The notes beneath the pieces are model-generated. The model had not been told where the DNA came from, did no database searches, and saw nothing but the letters and a program-made list of their open reading frames with translations. From contig NZ_CACSJM010000006.1 in NCBI RefSeq assembly GCF_902706185.1, positions 1 through 64,000 of the forward strand: a DNA stretch of 64,000 nt, given 5' to 3'. The stretch comes from Roseomonas sp. 18066 (GTDB taxonomy: Bacteria > Pseudomonadota > Alphaproteobacteria > Acetobacterales > Acetobacteraceae). Positions within the stretch are counted from its first letter, which is position 1, and each line of letters starts with the position of its first letter. Below, piece after piece: positions 20,146 to 28,328 of the stretch. A program made the position numbers and the translations under genes.

Positions 20146-22413
20146 TCACGACTTGGTCTGATCGTCGAACCGCATCTGATATCGAAATGTCGCCCATGTG
20201 CCCATCTTGGGTAGGCGCAACAGATGGTATCCTTCGATGCGTGTTCCGGCCCATCCATTTAGCATGCTGGAAGCGCGCTGGCGCGATAAGGGGCCTGGAG
20301 AAAAGGCCTCGAAAATGCTGGCATCAAGCTCCCTGGCGGTGACCGGCTCGTCTCGATGGATCGCCCACCAGGCTTCGAAGGCTTCGATCATCGCTTGCCG
20401 GCGCGGATCAAGCGCTTTGATTTCCGCCACCCTCAGAGCAGGATCCTGGCAGCCGAGGGCAAGGAGAGGATCTCGGCACCATCGCCCCCACTGGCCGAAG
20501 CTGCCGAGGTATCGCCCTTTTGGAAGCTCCTCGCCGAGACGGCGCCCCCAACGCCATATGGTCAGCGCTGCCGACAGCAAGTCGGCTCGCTTTGCTTTCG
20601 TCTCCTCGATCAGATCGCTCGTGAACGGACGAGCCTCGGGATTCTCGACCCCGGCATCGAGGCGGGTGATGAGCATACGTCGCGCAAGATCTTCGCTTGG
20701 CGCCAGTCCGTTGCCATTGATGATGATGAGAGCCGACGAGTTCACCCTGATGGTCTTGCTGTGACCAAGAGGTCGGATTGCCGCCGGATTTTCGGCCACG
20801 ACCGACGCCAGGAAATCGGACTTGAGCGACATGCCGTTGAGGTTGTCCAGAAGGACCGCCGGCCGGGCGTCGAGAAGCATGGAGCCGAGACGTTTCTCGA
20901 ATTCCTCCGCGGAAGGTCCCATGGTCATCGCCGCAGGCTGCTCGCCAAAGGCGATGCCACAGATCGTTCGCGCCAGGAGCCCCTTGCCTGTACCTGCTCC
21001 GGACATCTCTGGCGCTGTAAAGAGCAGGGCCGGCGCCAGCGGCAAAGAAGGCCGGCAGACCGCCGTCAGCAATCCGCACAGAAGAGCGCTTTCATCGGCG
21101 CCCGGCGGCTGGTCGATATCGACGACCGAAGGCGATGACTCTGTCGCGAGAGTGCGCGGGGAATCGGCGAACGGAAAACTCTTGAAGTGATTCCTCAGAC
21201 GATAGAGCGCCTGCGCGGCTTCGTCTCGCGACGGTCGCTCCGGGACGGCGATGTCCGCAACATCGACGCACCAGAGAAGCGTCGCAGGATCATAGCCGGT
21301 GACAGCGCGTATTGCGCCGCTGTCGTGGAGAGCCGGCGCAAAGCTGATGCCACGAAGAGGGCGCAACCCGGCGCCCTCGCCTTTGGCTAGCTCCAGATAG
21401 AGTTTCGCAACCTTGTCCGGCATCGTTATGAACTTCTGGAAAACCTTCCCAAACATTTTGACCAGCTCATAGGGTCGAAGCATGTCATGGACAAAGAGGA
21501 GCACTCTCTCGACATTCAGCGGAGCCAAAGTAGTTGCCCCGGTGGTCGGATCACAGACGAGGTAGACAGGACCGGCGCGGTCGAACAGATTTGGCACTGC
21601 CGAAAGATGCCGGGCGAGATCTGCAGCGACCACCGGAAGCTCCGCGCGGTCGACGTGAAACGCAATCCTGTCCTGAGCAGCGTCGGCTGTTCCCACATCG
21701 GGGGTGTCGTCCACACGGCTTGCCTCCATGTGCCACGACGCAGAGATCAGCATTCGGCGTAGCGCCGACTGATCGATGCCAACGGGCTGCGGCCTATCCT
21801 CCACGCCGAAGTCGGCAAGATCCCAGCCAGGTGGCCAGTCGTCCGGGACATCGACGATCTGGATGGATGCCGCACCGGCTTTCGCGGCTTCCTTTGCCAC
21901 AGCCGCCGCGGCCTTCCGCCCCGGCGCATCGGCATCGGGCCAGATCACGACCGAGCGGCCACGCAGCGCCGACCAGTCTGCTCTGCCGACGGATTGCGCA
22001 CCGCCCGGCCAAGATATTGCGACCAGCTCGGGGAAGATTTCGGCTGCTCGGTCGGCGGCCTTCTCGCCCTCGACGACAATCACAGGTGCATCTTCACGGG
22101 CTGCGAGCCGATCCAGACCGTAGATCGGGCGTGGCCCTTCCGGCCCTTTCCAGTGCCAACCCTGGCCATCGCAGGTGAAAGGAAGGACTTCCTTCCGGCC
22201 ATTTGGAGGATCGAAGCGGCAGACAGCGAAGATCACCCGGGCATCAGCATCGCGATAGCGCCAGATCGCAGTGGGGATGCCATGGCGGGAGTGCCGGATA
22301 ACGCTCGGCAGGGGGAGCGCTGCAGCCGTGGGCCCAGTGGGGGCCTCAGCTCTGCCGCACGCCGCCAGCGGCTCCAGAGGCGCGAAAGCATCAACGGCCC
22401 TGTTACCGTGCAT
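20146..22413 (-). CDS. Toprim primase-helicase of the mobile element
   Basis: A 755-residue replication protein. The N-terminal part has a toprim fold: VVVEGEKAADRA (about residues 113-124) carries the catalytic Glu, and VVIWPDADAPGRKA (about 155-168) the DxD. The C-terminal half is a helicase-like ATPase with Walker A SGAGTGKGLL (about 473-482) and a Walker B-like AVLLDNLNG, and ends in a winged-helix-like region. It resembles primase/helicases of P4-type satellites and genomic islands. Its start overlaps the zinc-ribbon ORF by 11 bp, so the zinc-binding part of a classic primase appears to be a separate, coupled polypeptide. Confidence 0.8.
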   Translation of the reverse strand: MHGNRAVDAFAPLEPLAACGRAEAPTGPTAAALPLPSVIRHSRHGIPTAIWRYRDADARVIFAVCRFDPPNGRKEVLPFTCDGQGWHWKGPEGPRPIYGLDRLAAREDAPVIVVEGEKAADRAAEIFPELVAISWPGGAQSVGRADWSALRGRSVVIWPDADAPGRKAAAAVAKEAAKAGAASIQIVDVPDDWPPGWDLADFGVEDRPQPVGIDQSALRRMLISASWHMEASRVDDTPDVGTADAAQDRIAFHVDRAELPVVAADLARHLSAVPNLFDRAGPVYLVCDPTTGATTLAPLNVERVLLFVHDMLRPYELVKMFGKVFQKFITMPDKVAKLYLELAKGEGAGLRPLRGISFAPALHDSGAIRAVTGYDPATLLWCVDVADIAVPERPSRDEAAQALYRLRNHFKSFPFADSPRTLATESSPSVVDIDQPPGADESALLCGLLTAVCRPSLPLAPALLFTAPEMSGAGTGKGLLARTICGIAFGEQPAAMTMGPSAEEFEKRLGSMLLDARPAVLLDNLNGMSLKSDFLASVVAENPAAIRPLGHSKTIRVNSSALIIINGNGLAPSEDLARRMLITRLDAGVENPEARPFTSDLIEETKAKRADLLSAALTIWRWGRRLGEELPKGRYLGSFGQWGRWCRDPLLALGCQDPALRVAEIKALDPRRQAMIEAFEAWWAIHRDEPVTARELDASIFEAFSPGPLSRQRASSMLNGWAGTRIEGYHLLRLPKMGTWATFRYQMRFDDQTKS

Positions 22414-22978
22414 GGCCGGCGTCCGTCATGCCGAGCATCCGGGCCAGCTGCCGCGCGCCCTCCGATTGCGATACGCCTGCTACTGCAGCGGCCAGGCTGA
22501 CGGGATCACCGCCGCTTTCTCCGGTGGCGAAGTCGCACCAGACGCCCATCCGGCTGCCACGCAACCGCACCTTCAGGCTGTAACCAGCTTCCCCTCGCAA
22601 GCTGCCGACGATCCATTCGTTGCCGTGTGCCCGGCCACCTGGAAGCAGCCGGCCCAGGACGTCCTGCCAGCGAGCCAAGGCCGCTTGGTTGATCGCCGCA
22701 AAATCAACTTGGGCTCGGCGCATTGCGGCCGGACGTCGACCGATGTTGTTGGGCATGGGCTCGGATGCCTGGGCCGCAGAGGGCTTGCTACCGCTCTCAG
22801 GCTGGCGGCCGCAGTCATTGGAAACGGCATCAGGGCTATCGGAGGTGTCGATATCTGATGTGTCGTCAAGGTCGGGATGGATGCCGCAGCTGTAGCAACC
22901 GATGGCTCTATTTTTGGCAATATAGGCGGTATCGAACGATCTGCAGCTTTCGCAGATCAAGTCATTCGGCTCGATCAT
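22403..22978 (-). CDS. Zinc-ribbon primase accessory protein (CHC2-like part)
   Basis: A 191-residue protein starting at 22978 (AGGGGAAG about 6 nt upstream; frame open to 23017). It has an N-terminal zinc ribbon, C-x2-C (ICESC) and C-x2-C (CYSC), a polar linker, and a C-terminal segment (SLKVRLRGSRMGVWCDFATGESGGDPVSLAA) typical of the region between zinc finger and toprim in phage-type primases. It overlaps the toprim-helicase gene by 11 bp and probably works with it at the element's origin. Confidence 0.7.
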   Translation of the reverse strand: MIEPNDLICESCRSFDTAYIAKNRAIGCYSCGIHPDLDDTSDIDTSDSPDAVSNDCGRQPESGSKPSAAQASEPMPNNIGRRPAAMRRAQVDFAAINQAALARWQDVLGRLLPGGRAHGNEWIVGSLRGEAGYSLKVRLRGSRMGVWCDFATGESGGDPVSLAAAVAGVSQSEGARQLARMLGMTDAGHAR

Positions 22979-23101
22979 GAGGCTTCCCCTTGGGAGGCCA
23001 GACACGAGGCATGACAACGATGGAGCGCTAAGCTATAATTTATGCTTGGAGAAACTGCTCAGCGTCGACAGCCGTCGGGTGCCAGAGTGCCCGGCGGCAT
23101 T

Positions 23102-23398
23102 TCAAATAGAGTTTTTTTTCAGGCGATCTCGCCTATCGTGCCCACGGCATGACGGCGACGTTCGCGGCACGGCGTCGACCGTCGCTTGCAGCTCCGACAA
23201 GCGCCACCGAGGGCAGCGCGGGGTCACGTAGTATGGCGGCGGCAAAAGGCCAATTTTGACATCCCGCCAGAAGGTCGAAAGGGCACGCCCCGTTTCGACC
23301 GCAGCAGCTGCTGCTGCCAGCAGAGGATCAGCCGCGACGTGCGGCTGAGCAGTCTTGCGGAGCCCCCCCGCCGGGGGCTGCTTCGATCCAATGTCCAC
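23102..23398 (-). CDS. AlpA-like excisionase/transcriptional regulator
   Basis: A 98-residue protein whose middle (STFWRDVKIGLLPPPYYVTPR, then WRLSELQATVDA) matches the helix-wing-helix pattern of AlpA/MerR-like excisionases. Such proteins in P4-type elements activate integrase or prime excision. It lies upstream of the primase operon on the same strand. The C-terminal tail is basic and of no known family. The start is not firmly fixed. Confidence 0.6.
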   Translation of the reverse strand: MDIGSKQPPAGGLRKTAQPHVAADPLLAAAAAAVETGRALSTFWRDVKIGLLPPPYYVTPRCPRWRLSELQATVDAVPRTSPSCRGHDRRDRLKKNSI

Positions 23399-23434
23399 GG
23401 AAAACCATCTCCGTTCAGGTGATGGTGTAGCTAT

Positions 23435-24370
23435 CTATGGCAATGCATCGTCGTAGGGGACGCGGAACAATGGAGGAATTTTGGCCGTTTTTGCCTCCCA
23501 TTTCTCCCCCTCCTCCGCCGAGAAAAAGAAACCGGTCACCGCTTCTGGCGCTTGGAATTGAGCGAACCTGTCGACCGACCGTGGGCCAAGATCAAGTGCC
23601 CCCAATTTACGCTTCGCCAGCAGCGCCCGAGCGGTATCGCGGACCTGATCTTGATTGGGCGGAACAAATTTATGCACGGGCCCTGCCATATAAACTCTTA
23701 TATCGCCATTATTAAGGTCGACATAATCTGTTGTTATAAATTTCAGCGAAGAAAACTCGACTTTTATTAACTCCCTCATAATTCTAAATAAAATCCCTCC
23801 TCTGGTGGTCTTTAGCGTCTTCCCAGAAATATGTTGGTACAAAATCATTATGTCGGAGATTGCTCTCCGCAATGCCACATTGCCGGTCCGACCTAATTCA
23901 AGCTTCTTCTCCAGCTCCTCTCGATTTTTGCTAGAAGCAAGAACGGCCTGCTCAACTTTCTCAAGATACTTACGATGCGACTTCACAAAAGCTTGGTACT
24001 TGCGCTGCCGTGCCCACCATAGCTTTGCTATCTCTCGATCTTCCGGTGGCGGTACAGCAGTTTTTTTCCGCTGAGGGAGATGCGATATTAAGTAATTATA
24101 TCTTATCCAGGAAATTTCTCTGGAGAATAAATCGGTATCTTCTTTGGTGGATTTAATTAATTCTGGACCCGTTTGGGCGGCGTTGAAAATTTCTGAAAGG
24201 TACTTCGTTAGACCACCTGGCATGCAACAAGACTCCGATATTGGGAGTGCTATGTCGCCAGGATTTGCACGAAACTCAGAGGCGTCGATTATTTTGGATT
24301 GAGTGTCACTTTTCCTTAGAACCCAAGGCTCCTCAAAAAAATCTCTATTGACATATACCATCCTTGCCAT
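23435..24370 (-). CDS. Hypothetical protein, AT-rich gene
   Basis: 311 residues, rich in Lys, Glu and Ile, with clearly lower GC than its surroundings, which suggests a separate origin. A charged, probably coiled-coil helix spans the middle (RQRKYQAFVKSHRKYLEKVEQAV, about 118-140). No catalytic motif, signal peptide or membrane segment was seen, and I do not recognise a family. It sits between the AlpA-like gene and the terminase-like gene in the element's left module, a common place for accessory or defence genes. Confidence 0.65.
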   Translation of the reverse strand: MARMVYVNRDFFEEPWVLRKSDTQSKIIDASEFRANPGDIALPISESCCMPGGLTKYLSEIFNAAQTGPELIKSTKEDTDLFSREISWIRYNYLISHLPQRKKTAVPPPEDREIAKLWWARQRKYQAFVKSHRKYLEKVEQAVLASSKNREELEKKLELGRTGNVALRRAISDIMILYQHISGKTLKTTRGGILFRIMRELIKVEFSSLKFITTDYVDLNNGDIRVYMAGPVHKFVPPNQDQVRDTARALLAKRKLGALDLGPRSVDRFAQFQAPEAVTGFFFSAEEGEKWEAKTAKIPPLFRVPYDDALP

Positions 24371-24449
24371 CCCAATTAAAAATAAAACTGAAATTCAGAA
24401 ATAGATTTATATCCGAGAAGAAGAAAAGTATTTACCCTGCGCCCCTTAA

Positions 24450-24950
24450 TTAATCGACGTCATCTCGGACGGGCATGAGCGCACGCCCCTGTATTTGCTG
24501 CACCAGCAGCGCCAGCGGGTTGGCTTCGACCGCATTCGCCGGCTCCGCCAGCGTGCCATAAACCTTCGGCGCCAGCTTCGCCGCTCGCCATTGACGCGCC
24601 CAGATGCGCAGCTTCACGACCTGCCAATTGTCCGGTGTGGCGCCATCGGCAAGATCGATCGTGTCGTCGATCATGGCGTGCTGCTGCGCCTCCCTCGCGC
24701 GCGCGATAGTCGTCCGGAATGCGTCGTCTGCAGCCATGCGCGCATAAACCGCCGTTTTACTTGGGCAGTCATTGCGAGCGCAGGCTTGGCCCATGCTCAT
24801 GCCGCTGATGATGAGGTCACAGAGCCGGGCGACCGCCTCCGCATCGTCCGGCGATGGTTTCAGCGGCGGCCGCCCAGGACTATGCCGCTTGGCGGACTTC
24901 GACGGCAGCGGGCCGTGTGCCGTCTTGGGCATCTGTCGTGTCTGCGCCAT
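24450..24950 (-). CDS. Terminase small-subunit-like protein
   Basis: A 166-residue protein with a basic N-terminus (SKSAKRHSPGRPPLKPSP), a helix-turn-helix region (ISGMSMGQACARNDCPSKTAVYARMAADDAF, about 54-84) and a C-terminal helical part (HAMIDDTIDLADGATPDNWQVVKLRIWARQW), as in the small-terminase family of phages and islands. The start at 24950 is preceded by GAAGGGG; the frame is open to 25478 but not convincingly coding. No large terminase is present, so it may redirect packaging or act as a DNA-binding regulator. Confidence 0.65.
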   Translation of the reverse strand: MAQTRQMPKTAHGPLPSKSAKRHSPGRPPLKPSPDDAEAVARLCDLIISGMSMGQACARNDCPSKTAVYARMAADDAFRTTIARAREAQQHAMIDDTIDLADGATPDNWQVVKLRIWARQWRAAKLAPKVYGTLAEPANAVEANPLALLVQQIQGRALMPVRDDVD

Positions 24951-25158
24951 TATCAGCCCCTTCGCCATCTCTCGAAAGCAGGGACCGCACCTCCTGCGCG
25001 GCCGGTCGCCAATGTCTAACACGGCACCCCGCCGAGCATCTACCAAAGCACCACAAAGGGCGGCACCTCGTCTTCTCCGCGGCATGGTGTGTTCTGTGAA
25101 ATCGCGCGCTCTTTCCTCAACGACGATGGAACACGGGGACAGCTCCACTATGTTGGGT

Positions 25159-25224
25159 TCATCCTGGTTCCCGGCCTGGCATCTGGCAGGGATCGAGGGG
25201 AACACGCCGCAGGATCTTGGCCAT
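25159..25224 (-). pseudogene. Possible remnant of a small conserved phage ORF
   Basis: A 21-codon ORF beginning MAKILRRVPLD resembles, from memory, the N-terminus of a small conserved prophage protein, then loses similarity and stops. MNP appears later in another frame, as if after a frameshift. Weak evidence. Confidence 0.2.
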
Positions 25225-25417
25225 AAGCTGCACCTCGGCTCAGTGCGCTTAGCTGGACTGGTCATCAATCGCTTTGCGATCGTCGCATAGCAGTCGATGG
25301 GCGCGAAAAACCTGCAAGCGAGATCCTCGCCCTCCAACAGGTATGACATGAGCCCTCCGAAGACTTGGCATTCAGAAGCCTGTCTTCTGACGGCTATTAG
25401 AAATTCCCAGCTTAACA

Positions 25418-25476
25418 GTCGCTGTGCTGCCGCCCCAAGATAACCCGCTGTACGCGATGTCACAGCGACAGCTGTC
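25418..25476. promoter_or_regulatory. Inverted repeats upstream of the first iorA-like gene
   Basis: GTCGCTGTG (25418-25426) and CACAGCGAC (25461-25469) form a 9-bp inverted repeat with 34 bp between; the palindrome GACAGCTGTC (25467-25476) overlaps the right arm. They end about 45 bp before the iorA ATG and may be operator sites. Confidence 0.4.
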
Positions 25477-25521
25477 ATCCTTCAGCTTGTCCTTTGACAG
25501 GCTGCATTGAGGGGGGCGCTC

Positions 25522-25968
25522 ATGGAAATCACCGTCAACGGCGCTGTCCGCATCGTCGATGCCGAGCCGGACACCCCGCTCCTGTGGGTGCTTCGGGACA
25601 ATCTCGGCCTGACAGGCACGAAGTACGGCTGCGGCCTCGCGCAATGCGGCGCCTGCACGGTGCTGGTGCAGGGATTGCCGGTTCGGTCCTGCGTCACGCC
25701 TGTCGAGAGCGTGGCGGGCCTGCCGGTCACCACCATCGAGACGGTGGAGCAAGATGACGTCGGCCGACGGATCGTCGAGGCCTGGGTCGCGCATCAGGTG
25801 CCGCAATGCGGCTACTGCCAGTCCGGGCAGGTCATGGCGGCGACGGCGCTGCTGAAGCAGGTGGCCGCCCCGAGCGACAGCGACATTGCCGCCGCGATGA
25901 CCAATCTCTGTCGCTGCGGCACCTACAATGCCATCGCCGCCGCCATCCGCAACGTGGCACAGGGGTGA
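25522..25968 (+). CDS. (2Fe-2S) subunit of an IorA-type molybdenum hydroxylase (copy 1)
   Basis: A 148-residue electron-transfer subunit with two 2Fe-2S clusters. The plant-type cluster cysteines lie in YGCGLAQCGACTVL plus RSC; the second cluster uses PQCGYCQSGQ and CRCGTYN. It belongs to the family of isoquinoline 1-oxidoreductase alpha subunits and passes electrons from the molybdenum subunit to the cytochrome. ATG at 25522 follows a GGGGGG-rich ribosome-binding region. The large subunit starts 11 bp after its stop. Confidence 0.9.
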   Translation: MEITVNGAVRIVDAEPDTPLLWVLRDNLGLTGTKYGCGLAQCGACTVLVQGLPVRSCVTPVESVAGLPVTTIETVEQDDVGRRIVEAWVAHQVPQCGYCQSGQVMAATALLKQVAAPSDSDIAAAMTNLCRCGTYNAIAAAIRNVAQG

Positions 25969-25979
25969 GGGCGCGGATC

Positions 25980-28238
25980 ATGGACAGGCTCCTCCATCCC
26001 GCCGACAGCGATGCCGGGGACCAGCCCATCAGCCTGTCCCGTCGGGGCCTGCTGGGCGGCAGCATCGGCGCGCTGACCCTGGCCGTCGGCTTACGGCCCG
26101 TCGCCGCTGTCGCGCAGGCCGCGGCAACCCCCTTGGCGGCTGCATCGGCCCCGGCCGGGCCACCCTTCAATCCTTTTACAGCGTTGCTGCAGATCCGTTC
26201 CGACAGCACCGCCTTTCTGCAGGTCCCGGTGATCGAGGGCGGCCAGGGCATTTTTACCGGCCTGGCGCAGGTCTGCGGCGAAGAGCTCGACCTCGATCCG
26301 GCGCACTTCGTTGTGCAGTGCGCTGAGCCCGGGCCCGGCATCGCCGCGCTGGGAACACGGCTGAGCACGGGCGGCAGCAGCTCGATGTGGCGCAACTTCA
26401 TGCCCATGCGGCGGATGGGTGCCACCAGCCGGGCGATGCTGATGCAAGCTGCTGCGGTCCGCTTCGAGGTGCCGGTGGACAGCCTGTCGACCAGCGACGG
26501 CAAGGTGATCCATGCAGCGTCGGGACGCCATGCCGATTACGGTGATCTGGCCGGCGAAGCTGCCGAGTTGCCGGTCCCGGTGGATGTGCCGCTGCGCTCC
26601 GCCGACAGCTTTCGCTGGATCGGCAAGTCGGTCCCCCGCATCGACATGCAAGACAAGTCGACCGGCAAGGTCGTCTACAGCATCGATCTGACGATCGACG
26701 GCATGCTCCAGGCCGCCGTCCAGCACGCATCGCGGCTTGGGATGCAGCCGGTTCGCCTGCTGAACGAAGCTGCGGTTCGCCAGATGCCCGGCGTACATTC
26801 CGTGCATCTGCTGTCCGGCTGCGTTGCGGTAGTCGCCGACCGCTGGTGGCGTGCGCACCGTGCCGTGCAGTCGCTGCGCGCGGAATGGAAAGAGGCCACG
26901 GGCGACACGCCGCGCCCGATGCCGGCTGACTTCTCGACCGAGCAGTTGCGCCAGGACATGCTGGCGGCGCCGGGGCCGGGCTTTCTGGCGGAAGCGGCGG
27001 GCGATGCCGCGGCGGCGATGGGCCGCGCCGCCAAGACCCTGGAGGCGGTGTATGATGCGCCCTTCCTGGCGCATGCGCAGCTGGAGCCGCCCTCGGCCAT
27101 CGCCTCCTGGGATGCGGCGAGAGGCCGGCTCGAGCTCTGGATGTCCAACCAAGCCTCGCTCCTGTTCCGCGATGCCGCTGCGAAGTTCGCGGGCATTGCG
27201 CCGGAGAATGTCACGCTGCACTCGCCCATGGTTGGCGGCTTCTTCGGACGCTACTTCTTCTACGACGAGAGCAACCCCTATCTGCAGGCGATTGCGCTGG
27301 CGAAGGCCGTTGGCCGCCCCGTCAAGGTGATCTGGAGCCGCGAGGAAGAGTTTCTGCGGGACGCCCTGCGGCCCGCGGTGCTGGTGCGCTTCAAGGCGGG
27401 TCTTGATGCACAAGGCATGCCGCTGGCGCTGGAATCGGAATCGGTCTCGGATGGGCTTTACGCTCGCATGTATGGCGCAGCCTACGACAAGTTCGATCCC
27501 ACCGTGGTCGAAGGCATCGCCAAGAAGGTCTACGCCATCCCGAACCGGCGCATCGCGCATGTGATGCACCGCTATCCGCCGATGATCGGCGCCTGGCGCT
27601 CGGTGGGGCACTCTTTCAACGATTTCTTCATGGAAAGCTTCACGGACGAGATGGCCGATGCCGGCGGCATCGACCCTTTCGAACTGCGCCGCCGCATGGT
27701 GGCCCGCAGTCCCCGGCATGCCACCCTGCTCGAAGCCGTGGGCGATCTCTCCGGCGGCTGGCGGCGCGGACCCTTCACGGCGGAGGATGGCAGCCGGCGT
27801 GCGCGGGGCGTTGCCATGGCCTCGCCCTTCGGCACGGAGATGGCCACCATCGCCGAGGTCTCGATCGCCGAAGGCCAGGTCAAGGTGCACCATGTCTGGG
27901 TCGCGGTGGATCCCGGGCGCGCCATCAATCCGGCCATCATCGAGGCGCAGATGAACTCGGCGGTCGCGCTCGGCCTGTCCTCGGCGCTGTTCGAGGAGGT
28001 GGTCTATGAGCGCGGCATGCCGCGCGCCAGGAACTATGACGGCTATCCGATCCTGACGCCGGACCGGATGCCCGAGGTCCACGTCCGCATCGTCGAGAGC
28101 GGCGCCCCGATGACCGGCGTCGGCGAACCCGGCGTCCCCGGCGTGCCGCCGGCGGTGATCAATGCCGTGGCTGCTCTGACAGGGCAGCGCGTCCGACGCC
28201 TCCCGCTGGCGCGGGCCAGCCTGGGCGGTTCCGTCTAG
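25980..28238 (+). CDS. Molybdenum-binding subunit of IorB-type oxidoreductase (copy 1)
   Basis: A 752-residue large subunit, like isoquinoline 1-oxidoreductase beta, which hydroxylates N-heteroaromatics or oxidises aldehydes with water as oxygen source. A twin-arginine-type signal (SRRGLLGGSIGALTLAVG, residues about 21-38) points to periplasmic location. Cofactor and active-site motifs include EGGQGIFTGLAQ, VGGFFGR and the catalytic Glu in GVGEPGVPGVPP near the C-terminus. The frame is open upstream within the small-subunit gene, but ATG at 25980 starts just before the signal. A triheme cytochrome follows. The substrate is not predictable from sequence. Confidence 0.88.
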   Translation: MDRLLHPADSDAGDQPISLSRRGLLGGSIGALTLAVGLRPVAAVAQAAATPLAAASAPAGPPFNPFTALLQIRSDSTAFLQVPVIEGGQGIFTGLAQVCGEELDLDPAHFVVQCAEPGPGIAALGTRLSTGGSSSMWRNFMPMRRMGATSRAMLMQAAAVRFEVPVDSLSTSDGKVIHAASGRHADYGDLAGEAAELPVPVDVPLRSADSFRWIGKSVPRIDMQDKSTGKVVYSIDLTIDGMLQAAVQHASRLGMQPVRLLNEAAVRQMPGVHSVHLLSGCVAVVADRWWRAHRAVQSLRAEWKEATGDTPRPMPADFSTEQLRQDMLAAPGPGFLAEAAGDAAAAMGRAAKTLEAVYDAPFLAHAQLEPPSAIASWDAARGRLELWMSNQASLLFRDAAAKFAGIAPENVTLHSPMVGGFFGRYFFYDESNPYLQAIALAKAVGRPVKVIWSREEEFLRDALRPAVLVRFKAGLDAQGMPLALESESVSDGLYARMYGAAYDKFDPTVVEGIAKKVYAIPNRRIAHVMHRYPPMIGAWRSVGHSFNDFFMESFTDEMADAGGIDPFELRRRMVARSPRHATLLEAVGDLSGGWRRGPFTAEDGSRRARGVAMASPFGTEMATIAEVSIAEGQVKVHHVWVAVDPGRAINPAIIEAQMNSAVALGLSSALFEEVVYERGMPRARNYDGYPILTPDRMPEVHVRIVESGAPMTGVGEPGVPGVPPAVINAVAALTGQRVRRLPLARASLGGSV

Positions 28239-28328
28239 GCCACCGATGCTTCGTCACGCCTCCTGCCAGGCAGCATGCCGATGCTGCCGGAGGCTTCGCA
28301 ATGATCCCCCCTTCACGGTAGACGCACA

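Larger units (their letters stand above)
24951..25521. other. Gap between the satellite module and the catabolic cargo
   Basis: About 570 bp with no intact gene I can support. It holds a possible phage-gene remnant (25159-25224) and inverted repeats upstream of the first iorA-like gene (25418-25476). It is a plausible junction where cargo was joined to the element. Confidence 0.5.

Noticed and set aside
25806-25979. Upstream extension of the first IorB frame into the small-subunit gene
   Set aside because: It overlaps the conserved cysteine motifs of the (2Fe-2S) subunit; the Tat-type signal begins after the ATG at 25980.
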